Below are positions 46,685 through 56,173 of a stretch of DNA of 64,000 nt, piece after piece. The stretch is from positions 1,178,001 to 1,242,000 of the forward strand of contig NZ_CP159307.1 of assembly GCF_040448695.1 (NCBI RefSeq), given 5' to 3'. The stretch is from Dehalogenimonas sp. 4OHTPN. GTDB taxonomy: Bacteria; Chloroflexota; Dehalococcoidia; Dehalococcoidales; Dehalococcoidaceae. Positions within the stretch are counted from its first letter, which is position 1. Every line of letters begins with the position of its first letter. Both the position numbers and the translations under genes were made by a program. The notes under the pieces are model-generated. The model searched no databases, was not told where the DNA came from, and worked only from the letters and a program-made list of their open reading frames with translations.

Positions 46685-47338
46685 TCATATTCCGTCCAGA
46701 CCACAAGCCGTTCGAGCGATATCCCAAGCGTAATCGTATAAGTGCATTCCCTTACTGACAGCAAAAATTTCGCCGTCCCCCACGCCGATCTCGCACGCCA
46801 TGTACTCCTTGAGAAGCTGCATTGCCGCCAGGTTAGACGGAAAACCCGCCCACAAATCCCATGATCGAAAATAAACAATGAAATGCAGCTTACCATAGCG
46901 GATACGGGTGTCGATGCCGCGAAGGCATGGTGGATCGGTGAGAAAGATGGCTTCGGGATTCCCCACCGTCATATATGCCTGGTTAGTGTTGAAGCCATCC
47001 TCTTTATACATACGGATGACTTCGGCGATCTGACCTTCCAGATACTGGCCATAGGTATACTGTTCACCTTCAGCGCGTTGCGCCGTCATCAAATATGGCA
47101 GATAATGATCCAGGTACTCCATAGTCGAAGGCGGCGGGACCCCCGGCGGCACGTCGGGAATAAGGGGCCGGTTTCCTGGGTTAAGGATCTGGACCGTGAT
47201 CATATCCAGTTCGCGGCGCTTTTGCCCGGCGTAGGAGCCGCGCTCTATGATGTATTCGTAACCATTAGCAATTACCTCACGCAGGCACTGAAACCAGGCT
47301 TCCGACAAGTCTCGAGCGATAACAGTTGATGGTCTCAT
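46685..47338 (-). CDS. thyA: Archaeal-type thymidylate synthase (ThyA fold)
   Basis: 217 residues, close in length to archaeal thymidylate synthases and clearly shorter than the ~264 of E. coli ThyA. The nucleophile Cys is in DPPCLRGIDTRI (about 138-149). The dUMP/folate-binding block FIVYFRSWDLWAGFPSNLAAMQLLKEYMA and the C-terminal SKGMHLYDYAWDIA match the archaeal branch. Some homologues hydroxymethylate pyrimidine nucleotides, so dTMP synthesis is the most likely role but not certain. It uses methylene-tetrahydrofolate, produced by folD. GGGA precedes the ATG. Last of three co-directional genes. Confidence 0.88.
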   Translation of the reverse strand: MRPSTVIARDLSEAWFQCLREVIANGYEYIIERGSYAGQKRRELDMITVQILNPGNRPLIPDVPPGVPPPSTMEYLDHYLPYLMTAQRAEGEQYTYGQYLEGQIAEVIRMYKEDGFNTNQAYMTVGNPEAIFLTDPPCLRGIDTRIRYGKLHFIVYFRSWDLWAGFPSNLAAMQLLKEYMACEIGVGDGEIFAVSKGMHLYDYAWDIARTACGLDGI

Positions 47339-47361
47339 CGTCGGTCCCTTTCTTTTATGGC

Positions 47362-48066
47362 TTAACGCCTGCGGCGGAACAGATCAAGGAAGCGATCCTG
47401 GTATTCGTCGAAAATCCCCCAGCGTTCGAGTTCAGTTTTGAGCAGACCTGGATCGAGCTCACCACGGGAGGCGTCCCAGAACATCTGCTCAATACGCATC
47501 CTCGCCTCGATAGGCAAGCCGCTGTTATCTACACCAAACAAGCCATGCTGTTGGAGTTCAGTCACATTTTGGCTGACAGAATGTTCGGTGAGTTCGTAAA
47601 TAAACTTGAAAAGCGACACGTCCCACATCTCACCCACACCACGGATTATAGTGGCACCCTTCTCTCCGCGCTCGTTGATATCGTCATTAATACGGTTTGC
47701 GACCGCCGGCAGGCTACCAGTTAAAATGCTGGTGTCCTTGGGCTCATTCTTGTAGGTATAAAGCAACCCTGGGGCATGGGGGCCGTGACGCCGCATTATC
47801 ATCTCAAAATACCGGCGGGCGTCGTCGCCGAATCCTTCCAGCTTGTGCATATAGACGGGCGTGACCAGCCGGGGGCGTTCAGCGATCACCCGCCCTTCGC
47901 GCAGCACCGTCTCCGGCCTCGCCTGCTGTTCGAGTTCAGTGTAAACAGGTTCGGTCAATAAGTAGTAATGAATGTTAGTTTGGCCGAAGGTCGCCAGCAA
48001 TTGTTGCGGAGGCCGTATGACCTGGGTATGTAAAGCGGCAAGTTTAATACGTTCTTGGTCATTCAT
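47362..48066 (-). CDS. Unrecognised soluble protein in the thyA cluster
   Basis: 234 residues with no signal peptide or membrane segment; I do not recognise the family. Segments: an N-terminal helix MNDQERIKLAALHTQVIRPP, a mixed region with VYTELEQQ and VTPVYMHKLEGFGDDARRYFEMIMRRHGPHAPGLLYTYKNEP (about 70-110), and an acidic C-terminal half with a helical ARMRIEQMFWDASRG. It ends RRRR. It lies 23 nt before thyA and 7 nt after another unknown gene, so the three probably form one transcript. No catalytic motif can be assigned. Confidence 0.7.
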   Translation of the reverse strand: MNDQERIKLAALHTQVIRPPQQLLATFGQTNIHYYLLTEPVYTELEQQARPETVLREGRVIAERPRLVTPVYMHKLEGFGDDARRYFEMIMRRHGPHAPGLLYTYKNEPKDTSILTGSLPAVANRINDDINERGEKGATIIRGVGEMWDVSLFKFIYELTEHSVSQNVTELQQHGLFGVDNSGLPIEARMRIEQMFWDASRGELDPGLLKTELERWGIFDEYQDRFLDLFRRRR

Positions 48067-48073
48067 TAATATA

Positions 48074-48661
48074 CTATTCTATCTGGGCAAGATGCTTCTT
48101 TATCTCGTCGATGGACTTCACATACTGCATGTCTGATTGAGTCTGAACGCGACGCCATTCCTCCTGAAACTGAGGGTATTGCTCCACGTTGATCTGGCCG
48201 GGAAGTTCTTTTCCCTGGGCCCGCAACGCCTGTCGTAGGCTTTGCTCAAACTTGGTTTTGAGTCCTATTTTGGCCTGATTGCGCTGGCCTTCACCTATTT
48301 GAGAATAGTGATCGAAAATCCGCTGCAACTGGCCAAGAGCCTCCGCTACCGATTCTTTGTCTTCCTTGATGGTTATGACAGCCTCCATAATCTTAGCGTT
48401 CCGCTTTTCAATAGTCTCGTTTCGCGGCAAGTCGATATTAGCCAACAATGTCTGGGTCAAACCTTTTTTTACAAAAGGCAACTGCTTTTCGTCGAAGGAT
48501 ATTAATTCCTCTTCAAAATCGGCTCTTTCGAAGAGAAACCTCTGGCCGATCCTTTCACCGGCAGGCACAAACTTCCATCGCAGCCGATCATCGTCGGTAA
48601 TCTCCCCAATGTCTTTGAGACGCTCAGCAGCGATTTCCTTGGCGGAGCGGATTTCACCCAT
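48074..48661 (-). CDS. Unrecognised helical protein in the thyA cluster
   Basis: 195 residues from the ATG at 48661, chosen because AGGAG lies just upstream and a TATAAT box is at 48697-48692; an in-frame start at 48700 lies upstream of that leader. The N-terminus MGEIRSAKEIAAERLKDIGEITDDDRLRWKF is followed by charged helices, including a probable coiled coil (about 85-150, rich in Glu, Lys, Gln). No membrane segment. First of three genes ending in thyA. Family not recognised. Confidence 0.68.
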   Translation of the reverse strand: MGEIRSAKEIAAERLKDIGEITDDDRLRWKFVPAGERIGQRFLFERADFEEELISFDEKQLPFVKKGLTQTLLANIDLPRNETIEKRNAKIMEAVITIKEDKESVAEALGQLQRIFDHYSQIGEGQRNQAKIGLKTKFEQSLRQALRAQGKELPGQINVEQYPQFQEEWRRVQTQSDMQYVKSIDEIKKHLAQIE

Positions 48662-48773
48662 ATAATAACTCCTGCTTAAATTACTACTCGAATTATACAA
48701 AATCAGCGATGCTGCTTAAAGAGAATTCGGTGCGTATTTCCCCAGCCGGTAGAATAGGTTGTTATTACTGGGC

Positions 48774-48779
48774 TATAAT
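48774..48779 (+). promoter_or_regulatory. -10 box of the SagB-like gene
   Basis: TATAAT 6 nt before the ATG at 48786. No convincing -35 is seen at 16-18 bp. If used, the mRNA would be leaderless. Confidence 0.45.
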
Positions 48780-48785
48780 CTGTTC

Positions 48786-49439
48786 ATGGCCGCAATTTCT
48801 TTCAATTCGAAATATGACGAACAGTATGAGTTGATCCGTTTGCCTCCCCCAAAGACCAGCGGGGCACTAAGCGTCGAGGCAGCCATCGCCGGGCGACGGT
48901 CGGTTCGATCTTTCACCGCGCAACCGCTGGCGCTGGAAGAACTATCACAACTTTTGTGGTCCATCCAGGGAATCACCGGCAACCGGTCGTTCAGGACCAC
49001 CCCTAGCGCCGGCGCTGTCTTCCCACTGAAAATCGTGGCGGCTGTCGGCGGCATGGGCTCGACGGTCTTACCTCCGGGACTTTACTCCTATTTGCCTCAG
49101 GAACACGCCCTGCTGCCTCGCCGAATCGGTGACTGTCGGCCTGCTCTGACTGGCGCTGCCCTCGGTCAGGAATCGATCAACACTGCACCGCTGTCGCTGA
49201 TCATCGCCGCGGACTACGAGATTACCAGGACCCGTTACCGCAACCGGACCGAGCGTTATATTCATATGGAAGCCGGTCATGCGGCTCAGAACCTCTACCT
49301 GCAGGCGGCTGCACTGAGATTAGCTACGGTCGCAATCGGTGCGTTTGACGATACCAGCGTCAGGGAAGTTGCCGCGCTGCCGGCAAACTTCCATCCCCTC
49401 TATATCATGCCGGTTGGCCATCCTCCAAATATACCGTAA
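48786..49439 (+). CDS. SagB/ThcOx-type nitroreductase-family protein
   Basis: 217 residues from the ATG at 48786. FMN-dependent oxidoreductase fold with the SagB-type start SVEAAIAGRRSVRSFTAQPLALEELSQLLWSIQGITG (about 25-62), then RTTPSAGAVFPLKIVAAVGGM and AGHAAQNLYLQAAALRLATVAIGAFDD. SagB proteins oxidise azoline rings in peptide modification, but stand-alone members like this one are common in anaerobes and their substrates are unknown. No precursor-peptide or cyclodehydratase gene is nearby. It converges on cimA, 10 nt away. No ribosome site is visible. Confidence 0.82.
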   Translation: MAAISFNSKYDEQYELIRLPPPKTSGALSVEAAIAGRRSVRSFTAQPLALEELSQLLWSIQGITGNRSFRTTPSAGAVFPLKIVAAVGGMGSTVLPPGLYSYLPQEHALLPRRIGDCRPALTGAALGQESINTAPLSLIIAADYEITRTRYRNRTERYIHMEAGHAAQNLYLQAAALRLATVAIGAFDDTSVREVAALPANFHPLYIMPVGHPPNIP

Positions 49440-49449
49440 CTGGAAGCGG

Positions 49450-51036
49450 TTACTTACGGTTGAGCAGAAAATACTCCAGGCTGTCGACCAGCGCCAGCCA
49501 GGATGCCTCAATAAGGTTGGCCGATGCCCCGACGGTATGCCATTCCTCGGCGCCGTCGGAGGATTCGATTAGGACACGCACCAGCGACTCTGTACCTGTG
49601 CTTTCTTCAAGAACGCGGACCTTGAAATCTGTCAGTTTCACCGCATCCAGCGCGGGGTAGTATGGCAGCAGGGCTTTGCGCAGGGCGAGATCCAAGGCAT
49701 TTACCGGGCCGTTGCCTTCAGCGGCAGTATGCATTACCTCGCCGTTGACCCGCACTTTAACGATAGCCTCGCTCATCATCTCTTCTTCTTCACAGGCGAT
49801 GGTCGGGAGGCGGCGGCGTTTCTCGATGACGACCATGAAATCGATTAATTCAAAAGGAGGCCGGTAACCCGGACCGGCGCGGTGTACCAGCAGGTCGAAT
49901 GAGGCCTCAGCGTTCTCATACTGGAAGCCCATATTCTCCAATTGTTTAACCCGCTCCAGCAGGCTTTGGGCTTCAGCACTTTTAGGAGACAGCGCCACAC
50001 CGATTTCCTGAGCCCGCTGGATGATATTAGCCCTGCCGGCCAACTCTGAGACCAGCGTCCGCGGCTTATTGCCGACAGCCGCCGGGTCAATATGCTGATA
50101 GGCAAACACCCAGCGCGACAGGCCGGAAACATGCAGCCCGGCTTTGTGGCTGAAGGCGGAATGGCCAACATAAGGCAGAAATGGATCGGGCGCCAGATTG
50201 GCCGCCTCGGAGACGAAGTGGGACAGGTCAGCCATGCGGGATAGCCTCTCGTCATCGATGACATCCAGGCCTATCTTGAGCTTGAGGGCAGGAATGATGG
50301 AGCACAGGTTGGCGTTCCCACACCTTTCGCCGTAGCCGTTCACCGTGCCCTGTACCTGGGTAGCCCCGGCGCGAACGGCGGCCAGGGTGTTGGCTACCGC
50401 CAGTTCGGCGTCGTTGTGGGCATGGATGCCTACCGGCACCCCTGCAACGGCGACGACGGCGCGGACGGCTTCACCGATTTCTTCAGGAAGGCTGCCGCCG
50501 TTAGTATCGCACAGCACCAGACAGTCGGCTCCTGCCCTTTCGGCCGCCGACAGCACCTTCAGCGAATAGTCTTTATCAGCTTTGAATCCATCGAAAAAAT
50601 GCTCGGCATCCAGGAATACGGCACGACCTTTGGACTTTAGATAGCGGATAGAGTCAGCCACCATGGCGATGTTCTCCTCAAGGCTAGTGGCTAAAACCTT
50701 CTCCACCTGCGGCGCCGAACTCTTTCCTACCAAGGTGACTACCGGCGCGCCGGATTCCAGTAGTGCCCTGATGTTAACGTCGTTTTCAACGGCTACTCCG
50801 GCCTTGCGGGTGCTGCCGAAAGCCACCAGGCGGGCGTTTTTGAAGTGGTTCAACGCCGCTCGCTGGAAGAATTCGTTGTCCTTAGGGTTGGCGCCGGGCC
50901 AGCCGCCTTCGATGTAGTCAACGCCGAATTCATCCAGCTTCTGCGCGATGTGCAACTTGTCCAGCACCGAGAAGGAGATGCCCTCCCGCTGGGCGCCGTC
51001 ACGAAGAGTTGTATCGTAGATCTCTATTCTGGTCAT
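49450..51036 (-). CDS. cimA: (R)-citramalate synthase
   Basis: 528 residues of the alpha-isopropylmalate synthase family. It condenses pyruvate and acetyl-CoA to citramalate, opening a threonine-independent route to 2-oxobutanoate and isoleucine. The catalytic start is EIYDTTLRDGAQREGISFS; HAHNDAELAVANTLAAVRAGATQVQGTVNGYGERCGNANL holds the HxH metal site; a C-terminal LeuA-type allosteric domain follows from about 400. The GWPGANPKDNEFF motif favours citramalate synthase over leuA, and a separate leuA lies in the same operon. Last gene of the ilv/leu run, 3 nt after leuB. LeuCD and LeuB can process its product. Confidence 0.93.
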   Translation of the reverse strand: MTRIEIYDTTLRDGAQREGISFSVLDKLHIAQKLDEFGVDYIEGGWPGANPKDNEFFQRAALNHFKNARLVAFGSTRKAGVAVENDVNIRALLESGAPVVTLVGKSSAPQVEKVLATSLEENIAMVADSIRYLKSKGRAVFLDAEHFFDGFKADKDYSLKVLSAAERAGADCLVLCDTNGGSLPEEIGEAVRAVVAVAGVPVGIHAHNDAELAVANTLAAVRAGATQVQGTVNGYGERCGNANLCSIIPALKLKIGLDVIDDERLSRMADLSHFVSEAANLAPDPFLPYVGHSAFSHKAGLHVSGLSRWVFAYQHIDPAAVGNKPRTLVSELAGRANIIQRAQEIGVALSPKSAEAQSLLERVKQLENMGFQYENAEASFDLLVHRAGPGYRPPFELIDFMVVIEKRRRLPTIACEEEEMMSEAIVKVRVNGEVMHTAAEGNGPVNALDLALRKALLPYYPALDAVKLTDFKVRVLEESTGTESLVRVLIESSDGAEEWHTVGASANLIEASWLALVDSLEYFLLNRK

Positions 51037-51039
51037 TGG

Positions 51040-52128
51040 TTAGATTCTCGCGGCGATCAAATCCCCCATCTGGCGGGTGCCTACGCGGGTGCTCTCCGGG
51101 GCCATTATATCATCGGTGCGGAAGCCATGCTTGAGCACGCTCCCGGCCGCTTGTTCGACAGCGGCGGCCTCGGAATCCAGGGCCAGCGAATGGCGCAGCA
51201 TCATGGCTACGGAGAGAATGGTGGCAATGGGATTAGCGATGTCTTTACCGGCGATGGTCGGCGCGCTGCCGTGGATAGGCTCGTAAAGGCCGAATGTTCG
51301 CTTGCCAGCCACCGGTATGCCGGAGAGCGAAGCCGAGGGCAGCATGCCCATGGAGCCAGCCAGCTGCGCAGCCTCGTCGGACAGGATGTCACCAAAAAGG
51401 TTCTCGGTGACTATGACATCGAACGCAGCAGGCGTCCGGATAAGCTGCATAGCGCAGGCGTCAACCAGGACGTGGGACAGGGCAACATCAGGGTAGTCAC
51501 GGGACACCTCAATTGCTACTTGCCGCCACAGGCGGGATGATTTCAGAACATTGGCTTTGTCCACCGACACCAGCCGTTTCTTACGCGCCCGAGCCAATTC
51601 GAAACCGACACGGATAATGCGTTCGATTTCCTGCTCCGAGTAGGTCATAGAGTCAGTGGCTTTACGCCCCGCGGCCGTCACCCATTCCTTCTTGGGTTTG
51701 GCAAAATAGACGCCGCCGGTGAGCTCCCGGACGAATACGAAGTCGGTACCCTGCAAAACCTCCGGCTTGAGGGTGGAAGCATTGACCAGCTCATCAAAAA
51801 CCTTGACCGGCCGGAGGTTGGCGAACAATCCCAATCCTTTGCGCAGGGCGAGCAAACCGTCCTCAGGGTGCACCGGCAATTTCGGGTCATCGTAGCGAGG
51901 GTCGCCGACGGCAGCCAGCATCACCGCATCGCTCCTCTTGCACATTGCCAGGGTCTCTTCGGGCAGCGCCGACTCGGTCTTGTCAATGGCCACGGCGCCG
52001 ATTAGTTCATACTCCAGCTTGAAGGTGTGGCCGAATTTCCTGCCGACAGCCTGGAGAATCTTGACACCTTCAGCCATGACATCCGGCCCGATGCCGTCTC
52101 CGGGCAGTATGGTGATGCGATATTTCAA
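51040..52128 (-). CDS. leuB: 3-isopropylmalate dehydrogenase
   Basis: 362 residues, normal length. NAD-dependent oxidative decarboxylation of 3-isopropylmalate, and probably of 3-methylmalate in the citramalate route. [18 protein letters not shown] at the N-terminus, the substrate-binding [24 protein letters not shown] and the [25 protein letters not shown] block are complete. A ~200-nt gap with its own promoter and possible RNA structure precedes it, unlike the tight packing of the other genes. GGAG lies upstream of the ATG. Confidence 0.96.
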   Translation of the reverse strand: MKYRITILPGDGIGPDVMAEGVKILQAVGRKFGHTFKLEYELIGAVAIDKTESALPEETLAMCKRSDAVMLAAVGDPRYDDPKLPVHPEDGLLALRKGLGLFANLRPVKVFDELVNASTLKPEVLQGTDFVFVRELTGGVYFAKPKKEWVTAAGRKATDSMTYSEQEIERIIRVGFELARARKKRLVSVDKANVLKSSRLWRQVAIEVSRDYPDVALSHVLVDACAMQLIRTPAAFDVIVTENLFGDILSDEAAQLAGSMGMLPSASLSGIPVAGKRTFGLYEPIHGSAPTIAGKDIANPIATILSVAMMLRHSLALDSEAAAVEQAAGSVLKHGFRTDDIMAPESTRVGTRQMGDLIAARI

Positions 52129-52300
52129 ATTGGCTGCTCCTGTCGCTTGTTAGTTTTTGATTCAGTGCAAATAAAAGTGTTTTGGGAGGAACGAACTACC
52201 CGGATCCACGTTCATCCTGAACGCAGCTTTCGTTCCTGAGAACGAGTCGAGTCCAAATGATTCAAACCTTTTGTCTCCCTGCGCAGGCGGCGTCCGATGC
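52129..52300 (-). promoter_or_regulatory. Long structured 5' leader of leuB
   Basis: About 170 nt of non-coding leader between the predicted start of transcription and leuB. On the minus strand it holds consecutive short hairpins (CGTTC-TCAG-GAACG around 52230-52245 and CGTTCA-GGA-TGAACG just after). No T-box consensus or known riboswitch core is recognisable to me, and no leader peptide with a ribosome site was found. Confidence 0.4.
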
Positions 52301-52306
52301 GCCGAT

Positions 52307-52338
52307 ATTATAGCACATTAGTTCCTGTATATTGTCAA
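52307..52338 (-). promoter_or_regulatory. Internal extended -10 promoter for leuB-cimA
   Basis: Minus strand: TTGACA (52338-52333, overlapping the leuD stop), 20-bp spacer, TATAAT (52312-52307) preceded by TGC. Same architecture as the distal fhs promoter. Confidence 0.5.
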
Positions 52339-52862
52339 GCGGCTTTTGTCGTTTTTGCCGCGCCGCCTGAGATATTTTTTAACCGCTCTCGGGTGTATTC
52401 AATGAGGCCGCCGGCCTTGATGATGCCGCTCATGAACTCCGGGTAGGCTGCCGCATGGAACGTCTTACCCTTGGTCAAATTGTTGATGGTGCCGGCATCG
52501 AGATTTATCTCCAGTTCGTCACCGGCGTCGGTGGCTTCCACCGCTTCCGGGCTTTCCAAGAGCGGCAGGCCAATGTTGATGGCGTTCCTGAAGAAGATGC
52601 GGGCAAAACTCCTGGCGATGACGGCCGAGACGCCGGAGGCTTTGATGGCGATGGGCGCGTGCTCCCGTGACGAACCGCAGCCGAAGTTGGTCGTCGCCAC
52701 GATGATATCGCCAGGCTTAGCTTTTTTTACGAAGTCCAGGTCGATGTCCTCCATGCAGTGGCGGGCCAGTTCGTACGGATCTGAGACGTTGAGATAGCGG
52801 GCCGGAATGATGGCGTCGGTATCCACGTTGGCGCCGTATTTATGAACGCGGCCTTTTAGCAT
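52335..52862 (-). CDS. leuD: 3-isopropylmalate dehydratase small subunit
   Basis: 175 residues. Forms the isomerase with Leu[70 protein letters not shown] and the [14 protein letters not shown] region are typical of the small LeuD/HacB type. AGGAGA precedes the ATG, 24 nt after leuC. Confidence 0.96.
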   Translation of the reverse strand: MLKGRVHKYGANVDTDAIIPARYLNVSDPYELARHCMEDIDLDFVKKAKPGDIIVATTNFGCGSSREHAPIAIKASGVSAVIARSFARIFFRNAINIGLPLLESPEAVEATDAGDELEINLDAGTINNLTKGKTFHAAAYPEFMSGIIKAGGLIEYTRERLKNISGGAAKTTKAA

Positions 52863-52886
52863 GAAATTCTCCTGTTATACTGCGAG

Positions 52887-54143
52887 TTAGGTTGCTAGGT
52901 CTCCGGGCGATACAATTTTACCGGCAATAGCCGATGCCGCGGCAACCGCCGGACCGGCCAGATAGACTTCAGACTTGGGGCTGCCCATGCGGCCAATGAA
53001 GTTGCGGTTGGTGGTGGCCAGACATTTCTCACCGGCCGCTAAAATACCCATATGGCCGCCCAGACACGGCCCACAGGTGGGGGTGGACACGGCGCAGCCA
53101 GCCTCGATGAAGACCTCAATATAGCCGGAGCGCAGAGCGTCCATATAGACCTGCTGAGAGCCGGGGATGATGATGCAGCGGACATTGCTGTTGACTTTTT
53201 TCTTATTTAGGATATTGGCCGCGACCTGCAAGTCTTCAAAGCGACCGTTGGTACAGGAACCGATGACCACCTGGTCGATGTAAACCCGGCCCACCTGGCT
53301 GACCGGTTTGACGTTGGACGGCAGGTGCGGCAGGGCTACCTGCGGCTCAATGCCACTAACGTCATACTCATGAACAGCCTCATATTTGGCGTCAGCGTCG
53401 GGTTCGAAGACCACCGGCTGGCGTTTGCCCCGGCCTTTGGCGTAAGCTACCACCTTTTTATCCGCGTAAAACAGCCCGGCCTTAGCGCCGGCCTCAATGG
53501 CCATGTTGGCCATAGTGAAACGACCTTCCATTGATAGCTTCTCGATGACCTCGCCGCCGAACTCCATGGCAGCGTAAAGAGCCCCGTCAACGCCGATCTT
53601 GCCGATGGTGTAAAGGATCAGATCCTTGCCGCCGACATGCTTGGGCAGCCTACCCTTGTAGACAAACTTGATGGTCGGCGGCACTTTCATCCAGATATCG
53701 CCGGTAGCCATAGCCGAGGCGACATCGGTCGAGCCCATGCCGGTGGCGAAAGCTCCCAGCGCGCCGTAGGTGCAGGTGTGGGAATCGGCGCCGATAACCA
53801 GGTCGCCGGGCATGACCAGGCCCTTTTCGTGCAGGATGACGTGCTCGATACCCATCTGGCCGCACTCGAAGAAATTGACCCCCTGGGCGCGGGCGAATTC
53901 CCGCAATATCTTGGCCTGCTCCGCTGACTGGATATCCTTATTCGGCACGAAATGGTCAGGGACCAGGACGATCTTCTTGGGATCGAAGACCTTCTCCAGC
54001 CCCAGCTTCCAGAACTCCCGGATGGCGATAGGCGCGGTGATATCGTTGGCTAAAACGACGTCTACCCTGGCGGAAATAAATTCGCCTGGACTGACCCGTT
54101 CTTTGCCGGCATGAGCGGCCAGTATCTTTTCGGCTAGATTCAC
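52887..54143 (-). CDS. leuC: 3-isopropylmalate dehydratase large subunit
   Basis: 418 residues, the shorter HacA/LeuC type common in archaea and deep-branching bacteria (E. coli LeuC is 466). Aconitase-fold 4Fe-4S enzyme. [32 protein letters not shown] and the cluster cysteines in [12 protein letters not shown] and [13 protein letters not shown] are visible. Its start overlaps the stop of the preceding MgtC-like gene by 4 nt. With leuD it could also serve the citramalate branch. Confidence 0.96.
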   Translation of the reverse strand: MNLAEKILAAHAGKERVSPGEFISARVDVVLANDITAPIAIREFWKLGLEKVFDPKKIVLVPDHFVPNKDIQSAEQAKILREFARAQGVNFFECGQMGIEHVILHEKGLVMPGDLVIGADSHTCTYGALGAFATGMGSTDVASAMATGDIWMKVPPTIKFVYKGRLPKHVGGKDLILYTIGKIGVDGALYAAMEFGGEVIEKLSMEGRFTMANMAIEAGAKAGLFYADKKVVAYAKGRGKRQPVVFEPDADAKYEAVHEYDVSGIEPQVALPHLPSNVKPVSQVGRVYIDQVVIGSCTNGRFEDLQVAANILNKKKVNSNVRCIIIPGSQQVYMDALRSGYIEVFIEAGCAVSTPTCGPCLGGHMGILAAGEKCLATTNRNFIGRMGSPKSEVYLAGPAVAAASAIAGKIVSPGDLAT

Positions 54144-54562
54144 TTCTTCTTACTCCCTTGGTCTGAATGCACATGAGGCAGAAGCAACACCACCAGTACC
54201 AACCCGCCGGCGGCGGCGGCGATGAAATAAAGCCCGGCGCCGGCGGCGACGCCGATGGCGGCGGCCACCCAGATAGTCGCCGCAGTAGTCAATCCCTCGA
54301 CGATGCCTTCTTCCCGCCGCAATATGATGGTGCCGGCACCTAGAAAACCGATGCCGGTGACGATATTGGCCGCCAGGCGCGCCGGATCCGCGGTTTCAAA
54401 GGCAAAAATGGACAGGATGGTGAATAGCGACGACCCTAAAGCTATCAAAGCCAAGGTGCGGACCCCAGCCGCTTTTCCTGCCTTTTCACGCTGAATGCCG
54501 ATCACGGCTCCCAGCGTTCCGGCCAGAACTAACCGCAGCAGCATGGTGACTTCGTCTGTCAA
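54140..54562 (-). CDS. MgtC/SapB-family membrane protein inside the leu operon
   Basis: 140 residues, about four membrane helices. [42 protein letters not shown] and the later [44 protein letters not shown] are the MgtC/SapB core; the C-terminal cytoplasmic domain of virulence MgtC is absent. The TTG at 54562 shares 4 nt with the leuA stop, and its own stop shares 4 nt with the leuC start. An ATG at 54544 is an alternative start. Family roles involve Mg2+ limitation or membrane potential; any connection to branched-chain synthesis is unexplained. Confidence 0.82.
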   Translation of the reverse strand: MTDEVTMLLRLVLAGTLGAVIGIQREKAGKAAGVRTLALIALGSSLFTILSIFAFETADPARLAANIVTGIGFLGAGTIILRREEGIVEGLTTAATIWVAAAIGVAAGAGLYFIAAAAGGLVLVVLLLPHVHSDQGSKKK

Positions 54563-56106
54563 TTTACTGTTCCCGAGGGAGTCTTCGCCTGCCCGTTCAT
54601 CCTTACCGCCAGGAGGCGGTTCAAAGCGTTCATGTAAGCCTTGGCCGAAGAGACGATGACGTCGGTATCAGCGCCGCGGCCGGAATATGACACGCCCTCG
54701 CTCTCGATGCGGATAAAGACTTCGCCGATGGCGTCGATGCCGGCGGTTATCGAGGTGATTGAAAACTCCGTCAGCCTGTTAGGCACGCCGACCAGGCGGT
54801 TGATGGCTTTGTAGACGGCATCCACCGGTCCTGTGCCCAGGGCCGCGTCTTCAAGAACCTTACCGCCGGGCCCGATGAGTCTTACCGCCGCAGTCGGGAT
54901 GCCCCGGTCGCCGCAGGTTACCTGCAGGCGGTCAAGATGGTAAGCCTCGATGACCGTACGCTGTTCTTCAGCGACCAGCGACTCGATGTCCCGGTCGGTA
55001 ACCTCTTTTTTCTTATCGGCCAGTTCCTTGAAAGCGGCGAAAGCCCGGTCGAAATCGCATTCCGACAGGTTGTAGCCCAGTTCGGCCAGGCGCTCTTTGA
55101 AAGCGTGGCGGCCTGACAACTTGCCCAGCACCAGCGAAGAAGCCGGGACGCCGACCGTTTTGGGATCCATAATCTCATAGGTCTTGGGCATTTTGATGAC
55201 ACCATCCTGGTGGATGCCGGATTGGTGGCGGAAGGCGTTAGCCCCAACCACCGCCTTGTTTGGCTGGACAGGAAAGCCGGTGCGCTGCGATACCAGGCGC
55301 GAGGTGGGATAGATCAGTTCGGTATTTATGGAAGTCGTCACGTCATACTGGTCTGGCCTTGTTCTGATGGCCATCACCAGTTCTTCAAGGGCAGCGTTGC
55401 CCGCTCGTTCGCCGATGCCGTTCACGGTGCATTCCACCTGGCGGGCACCCCGCCTGACAGCCTCCAGCGAATTGGCGACCGAAAGGCCCAGGTCATCGTG
55501 ACAATGCACTGAAACAACCGCTTTATCGATGTTGGGAACATTGTTGAAAATACCCTCGATGAGGCTTCCGAACTCGAACGGCATGGCGTAGCCCACGGTA
55601 TCAGGAATGTTCAGCGTAGTCGCCCCGGCGCCGATGACCGCTTCCAGCAAGGCATGGATAAACTGCGGATCGGATCTGGAGGCATCCATTGGGGAAAACT
55701 CGATGTTGGAGCAGTAGCCTTTTGCCCTGGCGACCATATCGCGGGCCAGGCTAAGAACTTCGTCCCGGCTTTTCTTTAGCTGGTGCACCATGTGCACCTC
55801 GGAGGAAGAAATGAAAACGTGGATGCGCGGGTCCCGGGCTTTTTGCAGCGCCTCCCAGGCGCGGTCGATGTCTTTGGGATTGGCCCGCGCCAGACCGCAG
55901 ACGGTACAGCCTCTGACTTCTGAGGCTATGCGTTTGACTGCTTCAAAGTCGCCGAGTGAGGTTACCGGGAAACCGGCCTCGATAATATCCACGCCCAAGG
56001 CTTCCAGCGCCCGGGCAATCTCCAGCTTTTCGTGGATGTTGAGGGATGCGCCGGCTGCCTGTTCGCCGTCGCGCAAGGTGGTATCGAAGATTAGTAGCTT
56101 ATTCAT
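54559..56106 (-). CDS. leuA: 2-isopropylmalate synthase
   Basis: 515 residues. Condenses 2-oxoisovalerate with acetyl-CoA, the first step committed to leucine. [41 protein letters not shown] at the N-terminus, [40 protein letters not shown] (HxH metal site) and a complete C-terminal allosteric domain (about 390-515). Preceded by a 148-nt gap holding a branched-chain leader peptide and hairpins; its ribosome site AAGGAG is 12 nt from the ATG and abuts CTCCCGG that could pair with the leader. Coupled to the MgtC-like gene downstream. Confidence 0.96.
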   Translation of the reverse strand: MNKLLIFDTTLRDGEQAAGASLNIHEKLEIARALEALGVDIIEAGFPVTSLGDFEAVKRIASEVRGCTVCGLARANPKDIDRAWEALQKARDPRIHVFISSSEVHMVHQLKKSRDEVLSLARDMVARAKGYCSNIEFSPMDASRSDPQFIHALLEAVIGAGATTLNIPDTVGYAMPFEFGSLIEGIFNNVPNIDKAVVSVHCHDDLGLSVANSLEAVRRGARQVECTVNGIGERAGNAALEELVMAIRTRPDQYDVTTSINTELIYPTSRLVSQRTGFPVQPNKAVVGANAFRHQSGIHQDGVIKMPKTYEIMDPKTVGVPASSLVLGKLSGRHAFKERLAELGYNLSECDFDRAFAAFKELADKKKEVTDRDIESLVAEEQRTVIEAYHLDRLQVTCGDRGIPTAAVRLIGPGGKVLEDAALGTGPVDAVYKAINRLVGVPNRLTEFSITSITAGIDAIGEVFIRIESEGVSYSGRGADTDVIVSSAKAYMNALNRLLAVRMNGQAKTPSGTVN

Positions 56107-56148
56107 CTGTCCGGGAGACTCCTTATCGTTATTTTAAGATAACGCCTG

Positions 56149-56173
56149 CCCCTCCTCCTACCAGGAAGAGGGG
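56149..56173 (-). promoter_or_regulatory. Hairpin at the end of the leuA leader peptide
   Basis: Arms 56149-56159 and 56163-56173 pair over 11 positions with one mismatch and a 3-nt loop, including four terminal G-C pairs. It spans the last codons and stop of the leader peptide. No T run follows on the minus strand, so it does not look like a plain terminator. A weaker 6-bp hairpin (56127-56144) follows. Confidence 0.6.

Noticed and set aside
52129-52334. T-box riboswitch ahead of leuB
   Set aside because: No T-box consensus (AGGGUGGNACCGCG-like) and no terminator with T run could be found.
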